Origin: Mediterranea massiliensis
GTDB taxonomy: Bacteria > Bacteroidota > Bacteroidia > Bacteroidales > Bacteroidaceae
Assembly (NCBI GenBank): GCA_015060695.1
Contig: SUYA01000018.1
Location: 1-41,498 of the forward strand
DNA length: 41,498 nucleotides
Direction of reading: 5' to 3'
Program-made: the position numbers and the translations under genes
Part shown: positions 34,149 to 41,348 of the stretch, piece by piece
How positions within the stretch are numbered: the first letter of the stretch is position 1
Layout: the number at the start of each line of letters is the position of its first letter
Notes under the pieces: generated by a model
What the model was told of the DNA's origin: nothing
Seen by the model: the letters and a program-made list of their open reading frames with translations, nothing else
The model's database searches: none

Positions 34149-35561
34149 TTATTGGTCACCCCAAGCCTGGTCTTCTGGATTAACTTCTGAAGCACCACCA
34201 TCATGCCAACCTTGCAATTGAGCAGAAACTTCGATGCGTTGATAACCAAATACTGTAATATTTACAGCGTATGAGTTTCCTGCTTCAAATTTACTTTTTC
34301 CTTCTGGGAAATTAATTTTAGCATCCATTGTTTGAGACTTCCAAGTGTAAACATTATCTACTGTAGGATTCTCTACAGTACCATCCAATACCTGGCAATA
34401 TTGCTTAACTGTAATTTTAGCCACCAAAGCTGTATCGCTGGGCAATGTCATAATGCTTTCACCTACCGGAGTAAGTACACGGTTAGAAGCGTTGTATTCT
34501 GCAGGTGCTGTAGCAGTAAGAGGTACGAGGTCATGAATATCAGGATTGATAACAGTTGTAGTTTGACCATCTTCATCTGTTTGAGTAATTGTAGCCTTTT
34601 GCTTTAATTCGAAATTTACTAACGGATTATTTTCAGCAGCCCATTCTTCTCCTTCAGCTTTTGCTAATGATACAGGAGCTTGTTCATTATGTGCCAAAGT
34701 CAAAATTACGTCATTTGCCTGATTTAAGATTTCAATTTTTTCAATATATACAGCACCGTCTTGAGTAGTACCAGCTTCTACACCCGGCATCAAAGGGAAT
34801 GTATTTACATTATCTGCAGTAGTGCTTTCATCTTCTGCTATGTATGATGCTTTGGCAGCCTTGGCTTCACCGGCAATTACATTGAATGTAAAGCGAGAAA
34901 GCAAATGTTGGAAAGAAAGAACAGGATGCACATCACGGCGAGCTGCCCATGAAGAATAAGCTCTTTCTGCTTTATTTTCCAGTTTTGCAAGATCACCTTC
35001 TTGCAATGCAGCCTTTGCAGCCATAATGTCTTGAGTACCATCAATTACAACCGGAATTGTAATTCCATTTTCTCCAAAAGTAGCTGTTTCTGCTGGAGCT
35101 GTAGTACCGCCTAAATGGTAACCAAAGAAATCGAATGCATCGGTCAAAGGATAATACTTGATATTTTCAGTGTCACTGCCTTTGGTCATAATAATATTAC
35201 CAAAAGATACACCTTTAGGAGCATTGAAGTTCAAGTTCTTTAAAAGATTGTCTGTTACTCCATTTGCAGTGATAGATGCTTCTGTATAAGTACCCTGTTC
35301 AACCATGATAACTTCCAACGGTTGGCCGTTCCATACGTTAGTTACTTGGCCTTCGATATCACCTACAGTACCGGTACCTCTGGTAGATACAGTGAAAGTG
35401 GGGTCTGCGATGCCCAATTCGATGGCCATGCGGGTAGTACCATCATCTACTACTTCGTTCGGGTTTTCGGGAGTTACGATGTCTTCCAAAACCTCTTCGT
35501 TTGTACAGCTTGTCATCAATGCGATGGCTGCTGCTGCTACATACATGAAATGTTTTTTCAT
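34149..35561 (-). CDS. Fimbrillin-like lipoprotein, 470 aa (probable main subunit)
   Basis: Lipobox AIALMTSC (Cys19) and an Arg maturation site at residue 61 (TFTVSTRGTG). Fimbrillin features include YYPLTDAFDFFGYHLGG, GTQDIMAAKAAL, HPVLSFQHLLSRFTF and the C-terminal FEAGNSYAVNITVFGYQRIE. Codon use leans to the more restricted, abundant set seen also in fba. With the flanking hairpin downstream, this suggests high expression, hence the main-subunit guess. A 15-bp inverted repeat brackets the gene. Confidence 0.82.
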   Translation of the reverse strand: MKKHFMYVAAAAIALMTSCTNEEVLEDIVTPENPNEVVDDGTTRMAIELGIADPTFTVSTRGTGTVGDIEGQVTNVWNGQPLEVIMVEQGTYTEASITANGVTDNLLKNLNFNAPKGVSFGNIIMTKGSDTENIKYYPLTDAFDFFGYHLGGTTAPAETATFGENGITIPVVIDGTQDIMAAKAALQEGDLAKLENKAERAYSSWAARRDVHPVLSFQHLLSRFTFNVIAGEAKAAKASYIAEDESTTADNVNTFPLMPGVEAGTTQDGAVYIEKIEILNQANDVILTLAHNEQAPVSLAKAEGEEWAAENNPLVNFELKQKATITQTDEDGQTTTVINPDIHDLVPLTATAPAEYNASNRVLTPVGESIMTLPSDTALVAKITVKQYCQVLDGTVENPTVDNVYTWKSQTMDAKINFPEGKSKFEAGNSYAVNITVFGYQRIEVSAQLQGWHDGGASEVNPEDQAWGDQ

Positions 35562-35592
35562 AATTGTGTAATTTTAAAAAGTAAATAATTAA

Positions 35593-35607
35593 ATTGAACT
35601 AATAATA
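35593..35607. repeat. 15-bp inverted repeat, right arm
   Basis: ATTGAACTAATAATA, partner of 34056-34070; it lies 31 bp upstream of the start codon of the 470-aa fimbrillin gene. Confidence 0.6.
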
Positions 35608-35676
35608 TTTTTTTCTCTTTTTCTTTAAATTCTTATCACTAACTCTCTTCTTTCTACTCACTAATTGTCTTCTTTT

Positions 35677-35817
35677 AACTCCCTCCCCCCTTCGGGGTAC
35701 TCCCTCTATAAATAGCGGGAGAGCTTTCTTATTCCTCCTCTGTTTATTAGCTTCGCTCTAAACCTCTTATACTTTTTTAATTAAAGTATAGTGGGGGAGA
35801 ATTAGTTACTCATTTAT
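35677..35817. repeat. 112-bp repeat variant with loop insertion
   Basis: The left half (AACTCCCTCCCCCCTTCGGGG, then CTCCCTCTATAAATAGCGGGAG) is intact in outline. The right half is interrupted by an insert with TTAGCTTCGCTC and the palindrome TATACTTT/AAAGTATA (35768-35790). It ends GGGGGAGAATTAGTT just before the stop of the 543-aa-type fimbrillin gene at 35832. Confidence 0.7.
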
Positions 35818-35831
35818 CATCATCACTACTA

Positions 35832-37457
35832 TCAGTTTCCCCAATCGTTGTCCGGCTCTAAGTTGACGTTGCCGCCGTTGCTCCATCCATCTACGTCGGC
35901 TTCAATCTGTATGTCGTACAGGCCGAAGATGGCTATGCGGATGGTATAGAAATAACCGGCTTCAAAGCGTTTGCCGTCGGATAACTTTATGTCGTACTTC
36001 ACGTGATAGGTCTGCTCCTTCTTGCCACTTTCGGGGCTGAAGCATTGACGCAGGGTGATGTAGATGGGGAGGCTGTTGGCAGGGGCACAGAGGATACCAC
36101 TGTCGCCCAGCTTCATGCCTTTGCGGTCGTAAGTACTTACGGTTTTGCGTATGTTATTGCCGTTGGCATCTTTCTTCACGTTCCCGTTTTCGTCTAACTC
36201 GAAGAAGTAGCCCAACTCCAATTCGTTGATATAGGTCTGCTCACGAAGAGGGATGTTCTGCGTGTAAGGTACTCCGTTGGCATCTGTCAATCCTAATCCC
36301 GATTCTGTGAGCAACAGGTTGTAGTAGCTACCTTGGGTGGGGTCGTTGCTCACAGGATCGGTAGAGCCGGGGATGCTGTTGGTGACACCTGTCCATGCCA
36401 ATGTGCCCGACTTGCCAGCCTCCTTGCTGGCTATCGTGAAGCGGCCTTTGTTTTGCGAACGTACCCTGATGGCCTCTACATAGATGCTGTCCTTGTTTTC
36501 GATGTAGTCGGTCAGGTTACCACCGGGATAAATCTCGAACTTCAGGTAACAGAGTTTATGGTGGAACTGTATAAAGGGGTGAACGTTGCGGTGGGCACTG
36601 TAGGTACTAAACAGGCTTTCGCGCAGCTTCTTGCGGTTGGCTTCGGCCTCGGCCACCTCGTCAGGATCCATGTCGGAAGTAATGGGGTAGTTGGCTTCTA
36701 CCTTTTTCTCTATTTCGCCCATCTCGGTGTTGCTCTCGCCATAGATGACGTCTTGCGTGCCGTCCAGTTCCAAATCGAAAGCCACTTCGTCGGCTGTGCG
36801 GTTGAAGTTGCTGACTAATGGTGCCAAGTCGGTGCGCTTGGTGCCGATGTGGTAGGCATGAAACTTAAAGGGAGTGAGCTGTTGCAAGGTGCTGTAATAG
36901 AGGTCTTCCGTACCTTCGTCCCATTGGAAGAAAGTACCTCCGTCTTTATTAGTGAAATAGGCACGTTTACCATGACCGACATTGGGGTCGTAGCCCAACG
37001 GTTCACGCTTCTGGGTAGAGTTGCCTATATTTTCCACAATACCGTCCCAGTAGTAGAGATCGACGCTGCCATCTACCAATGTGTTCAAGCGGTCGGTATC
37101 TTGCTTGCGGGTGATGCTATAGTCGGCAGTGGGGTCGGTGCTGAAGGCATAGATATGGGTGATGGCTTCTTCCCAATTGCGTTGAGCCCACGGGTGGGTT
37201 TCGTCAGAAGTATCCCAAAACGGACCTAATCCACGTGACAGTACGGTGTAGCTGGGGTCGGTGTAGGTGACCTGCACCGGCACTAAGTCTTCGTGGTCTT
37301 GTCCCCAGTCGGGGTTGGTGGGGTCGTCGGGATCCACCACCTCGTCGGGGTTCAAGGGTGGCAAGTCCTCGCCGGTATAGAGGTCGCCACACGCCATCAG
37401 GGAGAGCATCAGGCTCCCCATCAGCAACCAACTGGTTATGTATCGTTTCGTTCTCAT
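35832..37457 (-). CDS. Fimbrillin-like lipoprotein, about 541 aa
   Basis: ATG 37457 (MRTKRYITSW) is preferred over TTG 37463. The lipobox is LSLMAC (Cys23 from this start), followed by a Pro/Asp-rich linker and an Arg site near residue 75 (SYTVLSRGLG). Fimbrillin-type segments include LTPFKFHAYHIG, DGTQDVIYGES, VHPFIQFHHKLCYLKFEI and the ending FEAGYFYTIRIAIFGLYDIQ. It has the same architecture as the 470-aa protein but is longer. It starts 40 bp after the DUF5119-like gene, so it is in one operon with it. Confidence 0.8.
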   Translation of the reverse strand: MRTKRYITSWLLMGSLMLSLMACGDLYTGEDLPPLNPDEVVDPDDPTNPDWGQDHEDLVPVQVTYTDPSYTVLSRGLGPFWDTSDETHPWAQRNWEEAITHIYAFSTDPTADYSITRKQDTDRLNTLVDGSVDLYYWDGIVENIGNSTQKREPLGYDPNVGHGKRAYFTNKDGGTFFQWDEGTEDLYYSTLQQLTPFKFHAYHIGTKRTDLAPLVSNFNRTADEVAFDLELDGTQDVIYGESNTEMGEIEKKVEANYPITSDMDPDEVAEAEANRKKLRESLFSTYSAHRNVHPFIQFHHKLCYLKFEIYPGGNLTDYIENKDSIYVEAIRVRSQNKGRFTIASKEAGKSGTLAWTGVTNSIPGSTDPVSNDPTQGSYYNLLLTESGLGLTDANGVPYTQNIPLREQTYINELELGYFFELDENGNVKKDANGNNIRKTVSTYDRKGMKLGDSGILCAPANSLPIYITLRQCFSPESGKKEQTYHVKYDIKLSDGKRFEAGYFYTIRIAIFGLYDIQIEADVDGWSNGGNVNLEPDNDWGN

Positions 37458-37497
37458 CAACAAAGGTTGTATATTTTCATTTCTTAATCCATTTCAT

Positions 37498-38862
37498 TTA
37501 CGCATCTATATCAATCGTCTCGCCGGCTTTGAACCAGATGTTTTCTTCTTCGTAGTTCAATATGTCGCTTCCGTCTATTTGTAACGGTGCAGAGAGTATA
37601 ATCAACAGGTCTTCGGTGTTGCTTAGGTAGTACTTACCATCGCTGCGCACCTCCAATATCTGTGCATTGATGAAATCTTCGCGTGGATTGGCACCTGCAT
37701 AATAGATGCGGTGCTTCTTGTGCTCCTTGCCATCGCTGCCTTGCCAGGTGATGGAGGCAAAGACGGCCAGTTGCATGATGCCCGGCCCAGTGGTGTAGTC
37801 CTTGTTGTAGCTGGGTACTAACCCCATGGTGTGGAATGTGCCGTCCCACGTAAAGGTGCGTCCGGTGGTGCCGGTCTGCACGATGCACTGCTCTGCACAG
37901 GTGGGGCGGTAGATGATGCGGTAGATGTTTTCTATATCTACGTTGTGGTTCATCAGGTTCATGTGTCCGCAGATGCCGGATATTTCGCCCACGATGCTGT
38001 CTATTTGTACCGAAGTGTATCCATCGGCCATGTTACCGGTCAGCAGTTCCACATCGAAGCGTATGGTGATGGCACGGCTGATGGGTTGCGGGTAGAAGTC
38101 GATGGTGGCTTCTTTGCCGGTCTCGATGTTGATGCCGCGTTGCACGTCGAAGAATACACGTCCTATATTGGGTACATATTTGTATTTCGGGTTGAAGTCG
38201 GGCAGGTTCAGTCCGCGCAGGTCGGGCACTTCGTTGCGAGGCATGATGATGGGTACCAATTCTAAAGTGTCGATGTCCATCGGCTTGTTGTCCAAGTATT
38301 CTTGTAAAGGTCTGATGCTAAGGTTCTTGAATGCATTGATGGTGACCATGCTGTATTCGCCGCCTTTCAAGCGGAAGGGAGCGCGTGGGTCGGCTTCGGG
38401 CGTATCGGGAGTGTCGTTGTCGCCCTCTACTTCCACATCTACATCACCGTTGTCGTTGCGGGTAAGATCTACATCGGTGCCACCGCCATTTCCTCCGGTT
38501 TCGCCTTCGGTGGTGTCGTCGCTACCTGTGGTGTCATCGGTGGGCTGGTCAGAGGGTTCCTCTTCCGGCTCTTCGGGGTTGGGGCGGTCGGGAAGTACGG
38601 TGCCGGTGGGCAGTGTGCCGTTCCAAGCATAGCCGGTCTTGGTGTCTGCCACGCCGTGCGCACGCCAAGTGTTCATCAGTCGGCTGGCGATGATGTTCAT
38701 GCTGTCGGGGGCTGTTGCCTCGTCGCCGGCATTCCAATGATAGCGCACGGTGATAGTGGCTAAGTGGGGGTGGAAATCCTCCTCACACAGCTCTACTTCG
38801 GTGCAGGCGGTCAAAGCCGTCATGACAACACACAAGACAATATGTCCAAATTTTCTAATCAA
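37498..38862 (-). CDS. DUF5119-like lipoprotein (FimB/Mfa2-like anchor candidate), 454 aa
   Basis: Lipobox VMTALTAC (Cys20). The region HPHLATITVRYHWNAGDEA with DSMNIIASRLMNTWR resembles DUF5119 proteins, which occupy the Mfa2/FimB-like position in Bacteroides fimbrial operons. A long low-complexity acidic insert rich in Thr, Asp, Gly and Glu spans about residues 95-160. A typical DUF5119 protein lacks such an insert, so this copy is longer than usual. No Arg site like those of the fimbrillins is seen, as expected for an anchor that stays on the membrane. Function from context. Confidence 0.7.
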   Translation of the reverse strand: MIRKFGHIVLCVVMTALTACTEVELCEEDFHPHLATITVRYHWNAGDEATAPDSMNIIASRLMNTWRAHGVADTKTGYAWNGTLPTGTVLPDRPNPEEPEEEPSDQPTDDTTGSDDTTEGETGGNGGGTDVDLTRNDNGDVDVEVEGDNDTPDTPEADPRAPFRLKGGEYSMVTINAFKNLSIRPLQEYLDNKPMDIDTLELVPIIMPRNEVPDLRGLNLPDFNPKYKYVPNIGRVFFDVQRGINIETGKEATIDFYPQPISRAITIRFDVELLTGNMADGYTSVQIDSIVGEISGICGHMNLMNHNVDIENIYRIIYRPTCAEQCIVQTGTTGRTFTWDGTFHTMGLVPSYNKDYTTGPGIMQLAVFASITWQGSDGKEHKKHRIYYAGANPREDFINAQILEVRSDGKYYLSNTEDLLIILSAPLQIDGSDILNYEEENIWFKAGETIDIDA

Positions 38863-38889
38863 TTTATTCTTTTCACTCTTTTTTAAATT

Positions 38890-38979
38890 CCTCTCCTATT
38901 CATTAGCTTCGCTCAAAACATCTCCCACTTTTACATTAAAGTATAGTGGGGAGGTGGCCCGCTTTGCGGTGGAGGAGTT
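38890..38979. repeat. Right half of the 112-bp repeat with loop insertion
   Basis: CCTCTCCTA and TAGTGGGGAGG form the outer stem. The loop carries an insert with CATTAGCTTCGCTC, also seen at 35747. The second hairpin reads CCCGCTTTGCGGTGG, and the end is GGAGGAGTT. Confidence 0.7.
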
Positions 38980-39006
38980 TTGAATACCGTTGCTTGTGTA
39001 TTCTTT

Positions 39007-39117
39007 AACTCCCTCCCGGCTTCGCCGTACTCCCTCTATAAACAGAGGGAGAGTTTTCCTTTTCTTTCTTATTCCCCCGCTATTTATAGAGGGGGTGTCC
39101 GTTAGGACGGGGGAGTT
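39007..39117. repeat. Complete structured repeat with compensatory changes
   Basis: AACTCCCTCC to GGGGGAGTT. All four hairpins are kept although their bases differ from the other copies: CCGGCTTCGCCG for CCCCTTCGGGG, CTCCCTCTATAAACAGAGGGAG, CCCCCGCTATTTATAGAGGGGG, and GTCCGTTAGGAC for ACCGCTTGCGGT. Confidence 0.8.
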
Positions 39118-39145
39118 CGAATACACAAACTAACTGTAATCTTTC

Positions 39146-39240
39146 AACTCCCTCACCCCCCTTCGGGGTACTCCCTCACTATTCATTAGTGTAAGAATCA
39201 AAGCTGTTTTGAGCTTCAGCTAATAAATAGGAGGAGAGTT
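39146..39240. repeat. Left half of the 112-bp repeat with loop insertion
   Basis: AACTCCCTCAC and the CCCCTTCGGGG hairpin are followed by CTCCCT...AGGAGGAG arms. The loop contains two further small hairpins (CACTA/TAGTG and AAGC/GCTT). It lies 16 bp after the stop of the DUF3575 coiled-coil gene. Together these repeats fill the 393-bp gap 38863-39255. Confidence 0.7.
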
Positions 39241-39255
39241 GATTATCACTACTCA

Positions 39256-40716
39256 CTAATCACTATCTTTTTCTTTTTTCTTTTTCTTGGCCTCTTTTTC
39301 GGCCTCTTTAGCTTTTTTCTTCGCTTCCTTCTCTGCCTTTTCTGCAGCTTTTTCCTTCTCTTCTTCGGCTTCGAGGAAAGCTTTTCGTTCCTCGTCGCTC
39401 ATCTGTTCCAACATCTCTTTGCGCTTGGCTATTGCTTCTTCTTTGGCTTTTTGGGCTGCCTCTTCGGCCTCTTTCTCAGCTTCTTTGGCTTTCTTCTTGG
39501 CCTCTTTTTCTGCCTTTTCGGCCGCCTCTTTAGCCGCTTTTTCCTCTTTCATTTTGGCCACTTCGGCGTCGAGGAAGGCTTTGCGCTCTTCGGGTGTCAT
39601 GGCATCCAACTTCTCTTGGCGTTCCAATGCCGCTTTTTTCTTTGCTTCTTTCTCTTCGGCCTCTTTCCGTTTGGCCTCTTCGCGTTGGGCAGCCCGTTCG
39701 GCCGGTGTCAGCGGTGTGCGGGCTTTCACGATGGAATCGACATTCAACGTCAAGGTGTCGATGCCCTCTTTCAGTGCATCGGCTATGACTTCAAGACGAA
39801 TCTTGGCCGCTTTTTCTATCTTGCGGGCAGCATTGATAGAGTCGTTCATGGCCTGCTTGGCTCGGCGCGCTGCATCACGCTTGTCCTTACGTTCTTGTTG
39901 TTGCGGACTTAAACCGTTCTTGTACTTATCCTTAGATGAAGTAAAGCGATAAACAAAGGCTATGCGTAGGTCGGTTACCATGGGGTAGGGGACTAAGTGC
40001 AACCCTTTGTCTTTCAAGATGGGATAGCAGTTGCTTTCGGCATCGTAGCCATACTGCTTGCTGTCGGCCACCATGAAACCAATGCTGGCACCGGCTTCAA
40101 AGTCGATGGCACTGCCGTTTTTGTAGCTGTAAAGTGGAACCGTGTAACCTCCCGTTACACCTACGCCGTAGGTAACACCCTGTACTCCTTTCTTGGTCAG
40201 CTTGATGGAGTAGGTGGCATAGTCGGCATAAACACCCCAATAGTAGGCGCGCCAATAGCGAGGTTTCATTCGTCGGGTGGAAGTCAGTCCTTTAAAATAT
40301 TCCTTCAAACCATCTTTTAAAGTGGGCATGGCGTTGCTTCGTTGGGTGGTGCGGAAGTATTTACGGCCTTCTATACGGGCATCGAAGAGGTTTAATACGC
40401 TGGAAGGTTTGAATTTATGAGTGGTATTCCAATTCCACTTAACCTGCGCACCGATGCTGTATTTATTGTGCGAGTCGTTACTTAAGTCATATTCGATGGC
40501 GATGTTGGGAATGGTCAAAATCCAATCGAGGGCATTGGTGCGAAAAGCCCATTGCCCTTTACGGGGAATGGTGTCAACGACTGTTTTTCCTGCTTTTCGC
40601 GCAGTAGGTTGTTGCGCATAAAGATTTGTGCTGCAAATGATTAGTAGCAGCAGTGCGATAAACAATCCTATTGAAAAGCCGTTGTGTCCGTTAGTATGTC
40701 TATAATTGACAATCAA
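39256..40716 (-). CDS. DUF3575 protein with long Lys/Glu-rich coiled-coil tail, 486 aa
   Basis: Starts with TTG at 40716; no in-frame ATG precedes the signal peptide (GLFIALLLLIICSTNLYAQ). Residues about 45-260 form a DUF3575-like barrel (FRTNALDWILTIPNIAIEYD, YWGVYADYATYSIKL). From about 265 to the end it is a highly charged helix. Two internal repeats begin LDAMTPEERKAFLDAE (about 370) and LEQMSDEERKAFLEAE (about 436), each followed by runs of AEKAEKEAKKKAKEAEKEA. DUF3575 proteins are usually about 180 residues. The tail could reach peptidoglycan or the inner membrane. It is first in the fimbrial locus, with its own promoter. Confidence 0.75.
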   Translation of the reverse strand: MIVNYRHTNGHNGFSIGLFIALLLLIICSTNLYAQQPTARKAGKTVVDTIPRKGQWAFRTNALDWILTIPNIAIEYDLSNDSHNKYSIGAQVKWNWNTTHKFKPSSVLNLFDARIEGRKYFRTTQRSNAMPTLKDGLKEYFKGLTSTRRMKPRYWRAYYWGVYADYATYSIKLTKKGVQGVTYGVGVTGGYTVPLYSYKNGSAIDFEAGASIGFMVADSKQYGYDAESNCYPILKDKGLHLVPYPMVTDLRIAFVYRFTSSKDKYKNGLSPQQQERKDKRDAARRAKQAMNDSINAARKIEKAAKIRLEVIADALKEGIDTLTLNVDSIVKARTPLTPAERAAQREEAKRKEAEEKEAKKKAALERQEKLDAMTPEERKAFLDAEVAKMKEEKAAKEAAEKAEKEAKKKAKEAEKEAEEAAQKAKEEAIAKRKEMLEQMSDEERKAFLEAEEEKEKAAEKAEKEAKKKAKEAEKEAKKKKKEKDSD

Positions 40717-40748
40717 TTTTCTTTCTTATGTGACAGGTGTAATGGGCG

Positions 40749-40780
40749 CAAAATTAGTTAGTTTTTTGAAATTATGCAAT
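40749..40780 (-). promoter_or_regulatory. Promoter of the fimbrial locus
   Basis: Minus strand TAATTTTG (40749-40756) matches TAnnTTTG, with TTG at 40778-40780, 21 bp upstream. Transcription would start near 40742, giving a leader of about 25 nt. Confidence 0.6.
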
Positions 40781-40847
40781 ATTTTATGGATTTTTCACTG
40801 AATTAACAGGCGATACTCGCTTCTGAGTCGTACCATCCTCGCTTCGT

Positions 40848-41060
40848 CTTCGGTCTCTATACGACCGAAGGAGCACCGAAGAATGACCGAAGGAGCACCG
40901 AAGAACGACCGAAGGAGCACCGAAGAACGACCGAAGGAGCACCGAAGAACGACCGAAGGAGCACCGAAGAACGACCGAAGGAGCACCGAAGAACGACCGA
41001 AGGAGCACCGAAGAACGACCGAAGGAGAACCGAACGAGAAGCGAACGAGAACCGAACGAG
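40848..41060. repeat. 22-bp minisatellite (VNTR-like)
   Basis: Seven copies of GACCGAAGGAGCACCGAAGA plus AC lie at 40863-41016 with one early variant base, then decayed 11-bp units (AACCGAACGAG, AAGCGAACGAG) to about 41060. CTTCGGTC at 40848-40855 can pair with the first unit. The period is not a multiple of three, and the open frames across it in all directions are artefacts. Confidence 0.9.
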
Positions 41061-41202
41061 GTGCAAAGCGGGATTTTTTAGCTTATAAATAATATAATGT
41101 GTAGTACTTTTTGTGAATATTAAAAAGATGATTTTTAATATTGTTGATTTTCAATCATTTAGCAAAAATCTTTCATTTTCTCTTAAAAAACTCTATGATA
41201 TA

Positions 41203-41234
41203 TTTGGTTGTTGTTTCAAAAGTGTGTACTTTTG
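41203..41234 (+). promoter_or_regulatory. rRNA operon promoter P1
   Basis: TTTG (41203-41206), 20-bp spacer, TACTTTTG (41227-41234), followed by CACCCGCTTTC. The first of two tandem promoters. Confidence 0.75.
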
Positions 41235-41315
41235 CACCCGCTTTCGGAAAGGAAGCTTGTTCATTGAGATGTTTTGATAAGTTAGGTTCTTTTTTTTAAA
41301 AAAGTTCTTTAGAAA

Positions 41316-41348
41316 TTTGGCAGATATGTAGATTTCTCCTTATCTTTG
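41316..41348 (+). promoter_or_regulatory. rRNA operon promoter P2
   Basis: TTTG (41316-41319), 21-bp spacer, TATCTTTG (41341-41348), followed by CATCCGCTTTC, almost the same start region as P1. Confidence 0.75.

Noticed and set aside
37831..38632. Plus-strand open frames opposite the DUF5119-like gene
   Set aside because: Antisense shadows of a clearly coding lipoprotein gene with lipobox and family segments.
39287..39952. 221-codon plus-strand frame opposite the coiled-coil gene
   Set aside because: A Ser/Phe/Ala-rich antisense shadow of the Lys/Glu/Ala coiled coil; it has no start signal or family resemblance.
40784..41092. Open frames across the minisatellite in several frames
   Set aside because: They arise because the 22-bp unit lacks stops in most frames. 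The products are simple repeats without start signals.
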